A DNA stretch of 64,000 nt from Neodontobutis hainanensis (lineage: Eukaryota; Chordata; Actinopteri; Gobiiformes; Odontobutidae): NCBI GenBank assembly GCA_024349245.1, contig JALDNG010000048.1, forward strand, positions 3,398,501 to 3,462,500, read 5' to 3'. Under the pieces are notes generated by a model. The model was given only the letters and a program-made list of their open reading frames with translations, searched no databases and was not told the DNA's origin. The position numbers and the translations under genes are program-made. Shown in pieces: positions 12,028 to 25,363 of the stretch (its first letter is position 1; each line of letters opens with the position of its first letter).

Positions 12028-13248
12028 TCAAAACAGGTCCTTCCCGCTCCTCTCTCGGTTCATCTTCTTCATTTTCATCCTTCTGTTCTGGAACCAGATC
12101 TTCACCTGTCTTTCTGTTAAACTCAGAATGCGGGCCACTTCATAGCGACGGTCTCTGGTCAAATACATGTTGTAGAGAAACTCCTTTTCCAGCTCCAGAG
12201 TCTGATATTTAGTGTAGGGACAGCGCTTCTTTCGAGTGGAGCGTGCGTGGATCCAGTTTGCTGCTGGGTTGCCTGTAAAAAGTATGATCACACATAAAAA
12301 GAAAGTGTGATTAGAGTTAATATTGTTATAGAAGCTTCTACATCCCAGAATGGAGAGATTAAAGTCACTTGTATTTTACAAGCTGATAGTTAAATGTGCA
12401 CACTGCAGTAATTCAATACGTAAAGATGATTATTTGGAGCACAAAGGCATAAAACACGCCTAGAGTATCACTCTGTAAGGTGTCCCGTGAAAACACTCAC
12501 TTTAGCGGGGGATGTGTGTCTCTGCTGGGCTTCCTGTGACATAAAAGTTTCGGATCCCCTGCAATAACCCGTGAAGGGCGGGTTTTCCCCTCGCCAAGCC
12601 GCGGTATAGTACCAGACACTTTTATAGGTTAGTAAAACCTCTAGTTTTACACACCCAGCTCATACAGTTCTTAAGGTTGTAAATCAGCGCCGGCTATTCC
12701 GTTTACTTACTTGGGTCAAGTTGTTGTTGTTTCTCGTCTTTGGACTCGCTGCTCTGGCTCGAAAGCTCGCTTCCACTGTGTTCTTTGCTCGCCTTTTCTG
12801 GACACTCTGACGCCGCGCACGAAGGGTATTCAACAGTGTCCTGGTCCAGGGAGTCTCTGTCCGCAGCTTTGAGAGGAACAGCCTCGGGTTTGGTCCCGTA
12901 CGGGCGGCTGCTGGAGTGGAATCCTGCGAAGGGGACGTGGTTGGCCACGGGCTCCATCCAGGAGCGGACGCCGACATATCTGCTATCCGAGAGGTGCGGC
13001 TGGTGGTGGTGCACGTACGGATGGTAAAGCCCCTGAGCGTGGACAGAGGACCAGGACGACGGGAACACGGCGGGTTTGGATGCGAAGTTGCAAGAGAAGT
13101 CCACCGAGTCCCCGGCGGCGGCGGCACCTGGCGGCCTCGGGGTCACTGTGTGCGGAGCGGGAATAAAACGCGGCCCGTACACGTCGTCCGGCTCGTGTGC
13201 CATCAGAGAGTCCACATAGCAGTTTCCCAGAGTGCCACTGGAAGACAT
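12028..13248 (-). CDS. hoxd9a: Homeobox protein Hox-D9a
   Basis: Paralogue-group-9 (AbdB-type) Hox transcription factor acting in the nucleus to pattern trunk and fin. Exon 1 is 13248-12711 and exon 2 12272-12028, total 783 nt, 260 residues. The start gives MSSSGTLGNCYVDSLM, the conserved group-9 N-terminus. The donor is CAA|GTAAGT and the acceptor CAG|GC; the joined frame reads LDPSNPAANWIHARSTRKKR, containing the ANW motif that AbdB-type proteins use to contact Pbx. The homeodomain is at about 192-251, with QVKIWFQNRRMKMKK. The C-terminus is very short (SGKDLF). The 438-bp intron (12273-12710) shows nothing coding. A TTTATT at 11645-11650 is a possible minus-strand poly(A) signal. No defects seen. 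Confidence 0.96.
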
Positions 13249-13346
13249 TTTGATCTCTTCCTACTCATATAATAAGCCTCGCACTGTTACGGGAAGCGTC
13301 CCTCTATGAACAATCATAGTATTTTTGCTGGCCTGCATCTACAGGG

Positions 13347-13382
13347 ATTGGTTACATGGGTCACGTGGTCATATTTACCAAT
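13347..13382 (-). promoter_or_regulatory. hoxd9a proximal promoter: CACGTG flanked by two CCAAT boxes
   Basis: A palindromic CACGTG E-box (13362-13367) lies between ATTGG (13347-13351) and CCAAT (13378-13382), about 100-135 bp upstream of the hoxd9a ATG. It is the most symmetrical version of the module shared by the Hox genes here. USF and NF-Y binding is inferred from the Hoxb4 precedent. Confidence 0.5.
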
Positions 13383-14991
13383 ACAGCGAGTAAATCAATC
13401 CCACTTTTGCTCTCTCCCTTTTTCGTCAAGTTTAATTTAGCTTTTCATTTCACAAATAATAAAAGGGCCATTCGGGTTTAACTAGTGGGACAAAAGAAGC
13501 GCCAAATCAACGCAATGTGTTTCCTCCTGTTTCACGCACAGGACGCAGGCTGAGGCTATGCAGCAGCCTTAAAAAGACTACAGCAGCTCACAGTCCAGCA
13601 GCTGCATATCCCAGGTCTGCATGTTTGTGGAAACTCGTAGAATATCGTCTTGATACCCTGAATGCTAGTAAAATGCTTTATAGACTTACTTCGTCCTCGT
13701 AAAATAGATGTAATAACACGCTGTAAAATAACAACAGACGCCATTTCCGTCCCCAACAAGCTTCATTCCATTGTTAATATTCGACTTTCTGAGTTGGTTT
13801 GATTTTTAAAGTGAAGTGGGAAACAGCAGCTGTAAAATTATTGTACTCATTCAAAGGAGAGCAATAATTGCTTTATGTATCAATAAATGTTTTATGAGGT
13901 GCGTGTGATCACACCGTCAATAAAAAAGACTTGGGGAAGCTAAGTCCATCTGTGTATTTCTGTCCTGAAAGTGTCATTTAGGAGCTGCATTAAATATGCT
14001 TGTTTCTTCAATTTTACTGTATAATGTTTTACTTTTGGATGTTTAAGATAAAGACCGACGGTCGTGACCTTTAGTCCGGACAAATCCTCACTCAAGCTTT
14101 ACGCACGGGATAGTTCCATAACGCACAACACACTTATTGTCTTATTATGTGTTATTATGGAGTGTTTTAGCGGGTTTTAGCCCTTGAACTGTTCCTGAAA
14201 ATTACTGAGGTGAGCGTTAGCCTGTTACGTACAGGCCTAAAATAAAACGGCAACACTTTTGTCTGTCTAACCCAAACCATCCAAAACATTTTTTTTACAT
14301 TAGCCTATATTTCTCTCTGTTTCTGAGTGAGATTTTGGGCTCGTTTAACCCTCGGATTATACGCACCAATTAAAGACTCAAATGTGCACTGATGGGACGT
14401 GCGGGCAATAAATACATTCAAAATCAATGCCAAGTGTGAATTGGATGAGGAGATAATAGTGAGATAATATTTTAAATGAAGATTATTTTTCTGTGGTACA
14501 CAACTTTGCGCCTTTTCCCCCACAGAGCTGTTTAGAAGGATTTGTGAAGACTCCGTAGCTGTTTTTTTGGCCACCGCCGCCTCCGAATGTAAACCTGTTA
14601 TTTGAAAAACAAGCACTTAGAACACGTAGAAAGAAAAATGCAGGACATTCTATTTATTGCAAGATACATGCCACAAACATGCAATAAATTCAGAGCAACG
14701 CTGTTTTCTGCTGCGTAAAGCCCACTGGAAATATTTACAGAGCAAATTGCTTTTTACAAAGCTGAAATAAAAGTCCAGATAATGCCCACTGGCCGAGGAA
14801 CAAAAAGTCCTTCAATAAGTTAAGACCAAAGTGATACCCTGTGATAAACAAAAAACACATGACGCCACCAAGTACTCAAAGTGGAATACATTTATACAAC
14901 ATTTATGGTCACAGTTTTATTGAAATTGATGAGAAACGTCCGATGCCACAGGAGCACCAAAGCGCACGGGACAGACACTGAACATGCGCGC
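13383..14991. other. hoxd9a-hoxd10a intergenic region
   Basis: About 1.6 kb between the hoxd9a promoter and the hoxd10a stop. No exon is recognisable. The left part is hoxd9a upstream sequence and the right part is presumably hoxd10a 3' UTR; TTTATT at 14916-14921 is a candidate minus-strand poly(A) signal about 70 bp past the stop. Confidence 0.5.
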
Positions 14992-16630
14992 TCACGAAAA
15001 GGTGAGGTTTGAGGTCAGTTCGCGGATGCGGTTTTCTCTGTTCATTTTCTTGAGTTTCATCCTGCGGTTTTGGAACCAGATCTTAACCTGCCTGTCGCTC
15101 AGGTTGACGCTGCGGCTGATCTCTAGGCGGCGCTCGCGGGTCAGATACATATTGAACAGGAACTCCTTCTCCAACTCCAGGGTCTGGTGCTTGGTGTAGG
15201 GGCATCTCTTCTTTCTGCCACTCTTCGCCGTTAACCAGTTGCTCGTTGGCGCGTCAGGCTTACACTCTGCAAAGATTCAGATCACACAAAACCAATCAGC
15301 GGCTGCTTGATCTAACATTACCTGCTGCTGGGATCTGGCCTCTGGGAAATCACTCCATTTTAATAGAACAGTCTTCTCTACAGAAACACACCAGGATGGA
15401 TAGGGCGGTAACACAGTAAAAATGAATACACCTTACAGTTCTTTAGGGATAAAACTAACTCAAATTCTCTTTTACACAAACCTGCAAAATAAAACTATTT
15501 TCTGTTTAAACTGTAGGATTCCAAATAATTAGTCGCTGTAATTTTATATACACTAAATCATTAAAATATTGAACAGAATAAAAGTTTTTTTGTTGTTGTT
15601 GTTAAAGCTACATATAAAATATTAGAATTGCCTTCTTACTTTCTACAATTTCTCCACAGACAGCCACATTGTAAAGATATTTGTATTAAAATGTTCTAGA
15701 CAAATGGCAGGCTGCACGCTGCGCAGTAAAACCATTCTGTCCTGCCTATTACCGCAACCTGAGAAAGACTCTCATTAAACATTACGACTTTGGGGTTGTT
15801 TGTGTTTTATACTTGGTTTTATGATGCTGGCGCCACGAGATAAAAGCTTTCACTGTAGCCAACCCACCTTTCCCCTCCTTGTGCGCCAGCTCAGGGCTGG
15901 ACACTGATGCGTCCACGGAGCAGTGCTTCTCGTCGGAGCCGGACTTGGGCTCGGGACTTTCTGCTGGGACTGGTGTCCTTGAAGATTCTCGGTTTTGTAG
16001 AGTCTCTTCGTTTTTCTTTTCTGTTTCTACGAAGTTGGAAGTCGACGACAGAGAAGGGGAAGAGGAGGACTGCGGTTTGGGGGCGACTCGGCTCAGCTGC
16101 ATCAATGTTGGGTTTGGACTTGGCGCGTCATGGCAGTAGTTCTCCTGATGTTTCCCGTTGGCGTAAGTTTGGCTCAGTCTGAAGTAACCCGGCACCGGGA
16201 TCTCAGGACCATCTACTGGACAGGACTCGGGGATGACGCTGGAGTACGTGGCTCCGTCTGCAGAGCTGCTTTTTTGGACCGCTTTCTCTGAGTACATGCA
16301 GCAGTTGCTCTCCTCCTTAATGCTCTGAGTGAACGGACAGTTTGACATCTGACTGGGTGCCTCTATCCGGCACGCTCTGTTCGGATCAGTCCAGTTATCT
16401 ATCTGAGGGACGTACGAGTGCACGTTCATGCCCACGTTTTGGTGGCCGACCTCCCCTCTTTTGCCGAAAGACGGCAGGAGTCCACAGGTTTGCATTCCGT
16501 AAGTTCCCATCTCTGAGCCAGACTGCATGTACATGTTGCTGCTGGAGTAGAAACTGTCCGTCCTGCACGCGCCAATTAACGAGTCCACTAGAAACGTGTT
16601 GGCTGCAGGAGAGCCGCTGGGGAAGGACAT
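14992..16630 (-). CDS. hoxd10a: Homeobox protein Hox-D10a
   Basis: Paralogue-group-10 AbdB-type Hox transcription factor, nuclear, involved in posterior trunk and fin patterning. Exon 1 is 16630-15868 and exon 2 15266-14992, total 1038 nt, 345 residues. The start gives MSFPSGSPAANTFLVDSLIG, the group-10 N-terminus. The donor AAAG|GTGGGT and the acceptor TTTGCAG|AG join to read KEGKECKPDAPTSNWLTAKS, with the NW Pbx-contact motif at about 264-265. The homeodomain is at about 271-330, with QVKIWFQNRRMKLKK, followed by the hallmark end RIRELTSNLTFS. The 601-bp intron (15267-15867) is AT-rich with no coding signal. The frame is intact; exon 1 is serine-rich, as usual for the family. Confidence 0.97.
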
Positions 16631-16726
16631 TTTGGGGGGTTAGGTTCTTTGGAGGAGAGAGATGTCCTTTGTAGGCTGACATATCTCGGAAAAACAATCT
16701 CCGAGTAAGTCAGGATGCCTCCCGAC

Positions 16727-16746
16727 CACATGACAAGCCCACCAAT
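16727..16746 (-). promoter_or_regulatory. hoxd10a proximal promoter: E-box plus CCAAT box
   Basis: CACATG (16727-16732, in ACCACATGAC) and CCAAT (16742-16746) lie about 100-115 bp upstream of the hoxd10a ATG, with the same order and spacing as upstream of hoxd4a. A CA-rich microsatellite begins 40 bp further upstream. Confidence 0.5.
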
Positions 16747-16788
16747 GAGATTTGAAAATGGCCTTGAGACGCAGCCTCCTTGCCACTG

Positions 16789-16838
16789 CACACACACACG
16801 CACACACACACGCACGCACACACGCAAACACACACACA
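16789..16838. repeat. CA-rich microsatellite
   Basis: An interrupted (CA)n tract with CG variants, just upstream of the hoxd10a promoter module. It produces several spurious reading frames rich in His/Thr or Cys/Val on both strands. Confidence 0.9.
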
Positions 16839-19800
16839 TCCAACACACGAACAGGCGCGCGCCACTCGGACTGCGGATACAGACGTGGTCAACAGCGACA
16901 CCTACGACTCGGACTTGAAATTGGTAGCGACACTGGAGCTGCACAAAGACTTGAGACCGAAACAAAACAAAGCAGACAAAATAGTACTTTGAAAGCTCTA
17001 AAATCTGCTCGTTTTTATTTGATACCACCTTGTCAATACACAAGAATCTATTTGTGCCAAAAGGTGCAAATGTTTTTTTTTTTCTGAGAAACATAGGAAA
17101 CACTCACACTAGTGAAAAAACACACCAGTGTGTTTGACAAAGTGTGTGTGGAAGTGCTGCCTAATTTTTTTCACAGAAGTAACCAGCCCTAAAATCACTG
17201 CTTTTTCATTTCTGTTCCGTTGTCTTATTTCTTTTTACGCACCAACATTTCTCTGGCATAAACAAGAGTGTATTTTGACTGAATGTATTAAAATAATCTG
17301 TGAAATGTGGTGAAAATGTACCATTAATAAATGAATACACACAAAGAAGTAAACATTTGATTGACTCTGTCATTAATTAACTTTCGGTAAATCTGTTAAA
17401 ACTCTTAATACTTAATTAAAATAATTAACGGCACGTTTAGTCCTTTATCAAATCCGCAAAGTCAAAGCCTAAAAGACAACTGCGCGCTTGAAGGTCAACT
17501 GTGTGAGTCTGGGAGGCTCCATAATCAAGCGCACGCACTGCAGATAGAGAAGGGTTTATTGTTTGCACAAGGTTTCAGCACAATATATTTGTACACGATT
17601 TTTGTTTGGCCCATGCACTCCCACTTTAAGTGAAGCAAGAAGGTGTGCACTTTCACGAGGATTATTTTCGCTCAGGGCTTCTTTGTTTTTGTCTGCAGCG
17701 AGGCTAGAGTCACAAAGAGTGTTCCAAAGTGAGCGGCGATACTGCAGACAAACACAGATAAATGCAGCAAACCCAAGAGAAGCAGCCTCAAAGAAGTTGT
17801 TTTGTTTTTAACGCAAATCCCTTTCTACATTTACATTTACATAATGTGACTGAAAGGCCAACACCATATTCTCACATAATGTATAAAGTAATGTTTAAAA
17901 ATATAGTGGCATCACAAACCATTTTAAAACATTTTGAATAATAAGTCAATTTAATGAAAATAATAAAATAAAAAAACAATGTGCGGCTGAATATTTTGAG
18001 TCCAAGAACGTGGACATGACTCCTCTGGGTAAATAATTTCAGACTGAGACTGAAATTTATCAAAAACAGATACAATACATCACAACGATCCGTTAATTTT
18101 AAGTGAAACGGATGAAACTGAGATCTGTTTACTATTTTAAATGTCTGCGTCTTGACGCGTAATGCACTATTACTTCAAATGGAAAATAATAAAAATAATA
18201 ATAAATCAGTTAACAAAAAATAAATGAAATAACCACAAACAAGAACCAAAACAAAATGCAGCCCTACATTTATATATTCAGGCCGAGTGAAACATTACAA
18301 TGGCCTATGACTAAAAGCCGAGAGGCCTTTAAGACGAGGTTAAAATCAAAGTTCCACACGACAAACACTTACACATGACGTGCACATTGCAACCTGTAGC
18401 CTTTATGTAGTTTCAGCATTAAACTCAGTGATAAGCCCTTTTATCTGCACTATTCTCAGTGTTTTCTTAAGGTCTTTACTGCTACTGCTGTTTAAAGGAA
18501 CTGCATTTGGTCTTGGATTAAAATAAGGATAAAAACACAACACGTGGTCGTGCTAATTAGACGCATTTGGAGCTGAAATAAACATGTTATTAAAGGCGGT
18601 GCACCGTGTTTAATTCCTTCTCTAGTGCATTTTCACGGAGGATGTGTGGTGTTGAAATTGGCTGAGCAGTGTGTTCAGTGTGTGAGCCCAAGCTGCAAGT
18701 CCGCCCTCTTGTGGATAAAAGGAGTAGCGAAGTGAAACACCCCACACAGCTACTATCGTCCCCTAACTGTAGGACATGATGACAACCAGTTAAACGCTTA
18801 ATGAAACCTCGCCCTTCTAACGGGCTTCTGGGTAATAAGATAACAAATTAAATAAACACTATTCTACGTTTTACATGTTTTTTATTGGATTCTACGCACG
18901 AAGCACATGGAGTTGGTCTCATAATAATAGGCCTATATGTGTGATTCTGTAATAGAACTGTGTTGACATCTAATCCTAAAACCTATACCCCAGGGCTTTA
19001 TTTTTGGAACAATTATGGCCAGACATTTTTTTTCTTTTACAGTAGCCTACACTGAAGTTTTTTTTAAATAGGCGAGTTCCTGTTGACACTGTCGCATGCT
19101 AACACTTTGGAAATGTATAGCCTGTTTAAATAAAGTCATAGTTCCGCGTAAATACCATATTAACTTATTGATTGTTTTGCATGGTTTATATATTTCAAAA
19201 ATGATATCTTAAATTATAGGCTAATGGTGTCAAGAAATAAGCTAACAAACTAGCCTCACGGCTAATTTTCCCATGAGCTTTAACATAAACCTGTTGATAA
19301 AATTGTAAATTGAAGTTAGGCTATATTTTATCATTTCTTGGCTACTTATATGTGAAAAATACGCTTTTCTTTTCTTTTACAATTTTTGTCCTTAATTCAC
19401 GAAATAACACAGCCAGCTCTGAGGCTGGCGACTTTGTAACATTAACCAATAGCTTAACAGAGCGTTTCAAAATAATAAAAAAGAAACTATAAATAAAGAC
19501 TACAACCCGTCCTTTTATTAATATAACTTTGGCATTTTCAGTCTTTATTTCGCATTTGAATGGGTTTAAAAAATATTTACATACGTCACCTCTTGCAGGA
19601 AAGAGTCTTTAGCTGGCGCTCCTGGTTGTGTATGTATCTCTGCCATTATGTTTTAGGAGCTAACGCTAATAACACTGACACAAGTGTCCGAGAGGCTAAA
19701 TAACGCACGTGTAGGATGCGCTCAATCCAACAAACTGTTGTTGCCTGGAGTAAAACTACAGGAAAAGAGTAGCAGTCCTTTCGGGGTCTGGGGGTTGGGA

Positions 19801-20352
19801 TCCCAAAGTCCAATAGCCCCTTATTTAGACATTTACAGCCACTTTTATTATACTGTCTAGACGGTTCAAGGTTTAGTAAACAATCCAGTGTTTGAAAGCA
19901 GAGGAAATAACAGAACTATATAGGCCTGTAAGCCCTAGCTCTCTCTTTCCACTGATGAAAATTCCCACAGTTTGTGTTCTTTTTCGTGGAGGTATAGCCT
20001 CTAGCCTCTGCTGTCATGTGACACACTTTATCAAAATACAACATTTGCCGTGTCTACTTTATTTCACACCACAATGTAGGTATATCACATGCGTCTTTGA
20101 AATGCACATACACAAAAAGCGTATATATTTTTTAATATAAATTATTCCAAAGCACACCTCGCACTTTGACGAAATAGATGATGATTAACGCAAAAAACAT
20201 ATATGAAGGAAAAAACGAATAAATAAATGCTTGCCTTAAAAAGTATGGTACCTTTCTTACAACAGGGTGAATAGCAGAGGGGGTCAGTCTTTAGAGGCCT
20301 GCATGTGTTCCCATGTGTGTTTCCTACAGGCTAAGTGTGAGACCAGAGCGGA
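16839..20352. other. hoxd10a-hoxd11a intergenic region
   Basis: About 3.5 kb without a recognisable exon. It contains one GTGCGTAAAA copy (minus, 17233-17242) and a CTCF-like motif (minus, 18701-18714). The part nearest 20.35 kb is presumably hoxd11a 3' UTR. Most of the rest is AT-rich. The mammalian Hoxd10-Hoxd11 spacer carries a known conserved element, but I cannot align one here. Confidence 0.5.
18701..18714 (-). promoter_or_regulatory. CTCF-like motif, leftward
   Basis: The minus strand reads CCACAAGAGGGCGG, one mismatch from the CTCF core CCASYAGRKGGCRS. It lies between hoxd10a and hoxd11a and is the last leftward-pointing motif before orientation switches. Confidence 0.55.
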
Positions 20353-21991
20353 TCAGAATAAAGGGTTGCCGGTGAAATACTGTAGGCGGTCGCGGTTGAG
20401 CTTTTTCTCCTTCATTCTCCGGTTCTGAAACCAGATCTTCACCTGGCGATCTGTCAGGTTTAACATCCGGGACAGCTGCAGACGCTTCTCTTTGTTAATG
20501 TACACGTTGAAAAAAAACTCTCGTTCAAGTTCTCGGATCTGGTATTTGGAGTAGGGACACCTCTTCTTCCTGGACTTGGTGGATGAACCTGCGATAGATA
20601 GAAAAAACAAACAAACAGTTAATCTTTGCTCATCTGAATCTGCGCACGTGTGATTTTCAAATAACATTTAGTAACGCCTCTTTTATGCAGTAAAACAGCA
20701 TGTTGCTCATCATACTCACCGAGAGCTTCCTTTCAGAATGTTATGAGCACGTTTTAAATGGAAAATGTCCACTGCTTTATCTTTTGGGACCTCTATTTTC
20801 GATTGATCGTTGATTTACCTGAATCTACCTGATTCATTGTAACACGCTTTATTTTGGAGAAAAATGGCTAGTGTATTACTTCAGGTCGAAGATTTTTTTT
20901 ATAAAAAATTTTTAGTATATTTTTTTGTTGGGATAATACACATGGAGTGAAGTCCATAAATAATGTTACACCTGAAATAATTGCGTCAGAGTATGATTGA
21001 CAAATAAAACAAAGGAATTCGCATCAAAATGAACTTCTAAGTATACTATTGATTGGCAAATGGGCGTTTATTACGGTCACGTGTCATATAAAATGTTTTA
21101 ATAATTGATTGTAAATGTAATAATTTGTCACTGAGCCGGTTTGCTGCTCCACAGTGTCCACACAAAGGGTCTAATGGTGAACGTATGGCTCCTTAACAGT
21201 TTCCCATAGTAAATACCTTTACAACCGTAAAGTAACTCTTATTGGGATATAAAAGCTTTTGCATGCTTATAAAGCGCCACATAACCCAGGACGCGCACAG
21301 TGCTGGACCCGACTCGTTCACGCACCTCATTGTCTGAAAAAGCACACACCTTTCCGCTGAGGATCGCGCGGAAACACTCACCCTGTTGGCTGCTCTTGTC
21401 GCCGCAGTTGGAGGAAGAGTCTTCGTCGACGCTCCCGCTCGCCTCAGCTTTGTCGGGCTGCTCCTGTTTGGTCACAGCCTGGTTGTTATTCCCAGCTTCT
21501 CCGGACGAGTCTGTACCCTTTTGTTTAGGCAGCTCTGCATTAGCTTTCTCCGAGTTTGTTGCGTCAAAAAACTGGTCGAAGCCCTGTGGGAGAACCCCAT
21601 TTCGACCGACGCCGGTGAAGAAGTTGGCGCACGGCGAGCTCGCTCCTCCGTGGTGAGCATACAGCGACTCGTTTTTGAATCTCACATCCGCCCTGCTGCT
21701 GGAGGACTGGATCAAGTCCCGGTGCACGATATCGTCCGCTGAATAGTAGGACGCGTAATTGCCCCTGTAGTGCCATTTGCTGGGGTGGTCTAGTCCATAG
21801 TCAGTCCTGAAAGCCACTTCTCGAACAGGTTGGACTTGAGCTATGTTGGGAGAGTAGGGGAAATTAATTTGACACGAAGTGGTCTGCGGTAAAAAGGAGG
21901 AGACTGATGTGAAATCGGGCGTCGAAACGTAATAAGTACAGCTTGGTAAATACATATTTGACGCGCAGCTCCGATCATCGTATTCCGTCAT
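20353..21991 (-). CDS. hoxd11a: Homeobox protein Hox-D11a
   Basis: Paralogue-group-11 AbdB-type Hox transcription factor, nuclear; posterior axis and fin patterning. Exon 1 is 21991-21382 and exon 2 20588-20353, total 846 nt, 281 residues. The start gives MTEYDDRSCASNMYLPSCTY, the typical group-11 N-terminus. The donor CAGG|GTGAGT and the acceptor CGCAG|GT join to read SSQQGSSTKSRKKRCPYSKYQ. The homeodomain is at about 208-267, with INKEKRLQLSRMLNLTDRQV and WFQNRRMKEKK. The C-terminus LQYFTGNPLF is the group-11 hallmark. The 793-bp intron (20589-21381) shows no exon. No hexapeptide, as expected for this group. The frame is intact. Confidence 0.97.
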
Positions 21992-22151
21992 ATCTCTTCC
22001 CTTTTCCTCCTTTGGAATTGGCAGCTCGACTGTGTTAAACTTTGTCCATCTATAGCAGAACAGGCGTGCGCACAGACCCCGCCAGGGAGAAAAAATCGGA
22101 AACGTAGGCAGACCTGCAATACATCTTGATCGATTCTTGAGGTAATTGTGT

Positions 22152-22245
22152 CATGTGATCCAGCGAAGAAATTACCATACATCAATATCAGTCATTAAAA
22201 ACTGTCCGGAGAAACTCATGTGAGCGGTGCGAGCGCCTCCATTGG
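22152..22245 (-). promoter_or_regulatory. hoxd11a proximal promoter: two E-boxes plus CCAAT box
   Basis: CATGTG occurs at 22152-22157 and again at 22217-22222, with an inverted CCAAT box (ATTGG, 22241-22245) 18 bp beyond the second. The elements are about 160-255 bp upstream of the hoxd11a ATG. The CCTCCATTGG string around the CCAAT box is also present in the hoxd4a promoter (minus strand). Confidence 0.45.
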
Positions 22246-23126
22246 CTCCCTGCTGCAGAGGGAACTCCTCTTTTCCTTCTCTACCCTATAGCTCACGGAA
22301 AAGACATTTGTGGAGGCTTCGCTGGAATATTTCAATGAAAGCTTTACAGCGGCATCATCTCCATCTTGTAATGACATGTAATGACAGCCGCGCACGCTCA
22401 GTGCGCACTAAATTTACCACTTTGCAGGAGCCACCGAGGCTTTGTAGCAACAGTTAGGAAACATTCAAGTTTAGCCCTGCGCATTTGCAAAGAGAAAAAA
22501 CGAGCCACACTACGTCTCTGCTGTTGTCTGCTTCACACACGCCTTATGTGTGAGGTCCAAAAGCCCGTGTACATTTAGACTAATACACATGCTCACTCAG
22601 TGCTTAATCTCATGGAAGAGAATATTTGACACTAAAAGACATAAAACTGGTCCTCATTTCCAGGGCTTTGTCCTTCAAAAAAGGCAGAGTCTCTGTTCCA
22701 GAAGCATAACGCAGTTCAATAAATAAATAAATAAAAATATGAATGTGCTATATATGGCGCTACATTGAATTATAATCCCATCTGTGCTAATACAGTTTCG
22801 CTCAGATATTGTAACCACGCAGGTGTTAATGGAAGGTCTGCATTAACAAACCTCTGTAGTTGGAATTACAGATATATAAATTCTAGGACCCAAACATGAC
22901 TTGTGTCATGTTCTGGCCAAGTCCAGAACGTATGGCTTTGACCGTATCAGGGCTCTATGTCCTTGAAGCACAAGCGCCAACAACAAGCCTCTTCCCTAAT
23001 CATTTATTGCACCAAGGCTGAGCGCAGAGTGTGTGAGGTGTGCGTCCAGTGAGCCCTCTTCTTGGGGCCAAAACGGACTCCTTGTGCCACCCAGTACGGA
23101 CTCACGCCAAATGCTTTAATATGTAA

Positions 23127-23127
<1 letters not shown>

Positions 23128-23214
<87 letters not shown>
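23128..23214. repeat. (TA)n microsatellite
   Basis: A near-uninterrupted run of about 43 TA units between hoxd11a and hoxd12a. It translates as alternating Tyr/Ile, which explains a false 60-codon reading frame. Likely length-polymorphic. Confidence 0.97.
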
Positions 23215-23216
<2 letters not shown>

Positions 23217-25053
23217 CATTATTATTTCTAGCCAATTAGAGTAAAACATTTAAAACGTCCCAGATTTAGAAAATGGGCAGCTGTGAGTGAGAGCAGCGCG
23301 CCCAGGAGTTTGAGGCCCGTAGCCATGTTGACATTAAAACACCAGAGACATCCTCACCGTTTTAAGCGTAAAGTTCACACGCAACGTGGAAGTTTTTTAA
23401 TGACGACTGGGTTTATTGTTATTCTTCTTTTCGAGTTCTAAAAGGCAGTTAGGAAAAGCAAAACGACTTCATAAAGTCAGGACAATTAACATTAGTGTGT
23501 GTGAGTGTCTCTGAGTCAAGTGAGGGCGACCTGTTGCTTTGTTTCTGTTTCCAGTGTGTATAATCTGAATCTTTCTTCCTTAATTATTCTTTCACCAAGG
23601 TTAAATTAAAGCGTAAACTAGAACATTTAAGGAGTTTACTGTAGTAAAAAGAAGAACAAAGTTATTTGTAGAAAAGGAAAATTCCTTATTGTTGTACAGT
23701 TCCCAGGATTTTAGTCCTTTAATTTTTTTTAAACTCAAACACTGGACTAAATTCATACAATACGCAATTTTCTGTGTTGAAACTGTTGAATCTTTCATTT
23801 AATCATTTGAAAAAATAATAACTTTTGGTGGAAGAAGAAATGGGCAGCCTACTAACTTGACCTTAACTTTGTTTTGGTGCCCCTTCTATCTGAAGGAGCA
23901 GGGGCTGTATGGCGCTGTCTGGCAGTAAAGCAATAAAGCAACAAATACTCAAGGAAACCGTCGCCTATAGAAAGCTGCGCTTAACTGTTCAAAGTAGTCC
24001 GCGCCATAAAACTGGTGAAGTCAGGAATGTGAGCCAAAGCAGACAGCCCTCATGAAGCCGGTTAGATATAAAATATCCACAGGCTGCGTTTAGGCTACAC
24101 ACAGTCGATTTGAAATAGCAACAATAAAAAGACATCTTTCACAGTGTTATCTGAAATCCAATGAGGAGAAGGTGATGTGTCACTGTAAAATACTCCAATA
24201 GCACTCATATCCTTGTGCCTTTAATAGAAGTGGTTGATGACGTGATGATATGACGCATTGAGAGGCCATTCATGATGCATTTGATGGTCTTTCTTCCTGT
24301 TAAAAATCCAATGTCTAAAAATCAAACTCTGGCCACAGTGTAAATGTGAACTTTGAGTAAATATTTCAAAATTACAGAATAGGCGCCAACACGCACAGAG
24401 AGCAAAGTGCACACGTTTAATGAGAATCCATGAAAATGGCTGTTGAAAAACATCCATTTGGCCAAAGACATTTACAAAGCTCTTCCAACAAAGAGCTTTG
24501 CTTCTAGAAGAAGCTGTCGTTATCCTGAACTATGAGCAGTGCAGCAACCTGCGAAAGTCAGACACATGCACACACTGGTATTCGCTCACAATGTTCAGAA
24601 AAGACAAGAGACAAACAGGTCATAAAAATTGGAACAAATTAGAAAATGATTAAATTATAAACGTAGTGGACACGCATGTTGTAAATGTAAAAAAAGAGAG
24701 GCATTTAATATTTTCTTAATAATGTGTTTTGTTTTATTTATTTATTTTTTATGCGACCCTACGTGCTAATGGTTACAACAGTACTTAATTCTGGTTTATT
24801 TTTTCACAGTGAATTGAAGTGTTGGTGAAGATATAAAATGTAATTCAAAAGGTCATGTCTTATGTAGACGCTCACTGTATTTGTCTTTTGTCAAAACATT
24901 TTGTTTTGCTATTCAAGCTCCGGTTCTCCGTGAACAAAAGCTAATAATGTGCAAAAGCGTAAAATTTATTTTAACGTTTTATTTACAAATGTATTATTCC
25001 GCAGATTTGCGTAAAAATGAATTGCCGTGTGTTTGGATTCACATTCATTAGTT

Positions 25054-25109
25054 TATAATAATAATAATTATTATTATTATTATTATAATTAAAATAATAA
25101 TAATTATAA
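25054..25109. repeat. AAT/ATT palindromic trinucleotide tract
   Basis: An ATA/AAT repeat runs into ATT repeats and back to AAT, so the tract can fold into AT-rich hairpins. It is probably a simple-repeat expansion. Confidence 0.85.
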
Positions 25110-25363
25110 CATAACCATGCTTTATGAAATTATTGTAAAAAAAAACTAGACAACAGTCAAATATAAATAAGACAAAAAGGCTCTATGAGAAATGAGCGCG
25201 GCCATGTGACGCATGGCCTCGCGCTTGCTCCAGATTTTAAGCAGGGCCCGAAGTCAAAGTCCACACTTTAATTTATACATTCATTATGATCATAATCCAT
25301 GGATTATTCACAAACACTTCTGCAGCAGACATTTGGAACAGAAGTATTTCTAAACTCAATATG

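Noticed and set aside
16588..17103. 171-codon minus frame overlapping the hoxd10a start and upstream region
   Set aside because: It crosses the promoter and CA repeat, overlaps exon 1 in another frame and shows low-complexity Cys/Val repeats; a shadow frame.
23062..23244. Plus-strand frame coding a Tyr/Ile repeat protein
   Set aside because: It is a translation of the (TA)n microsatellite.
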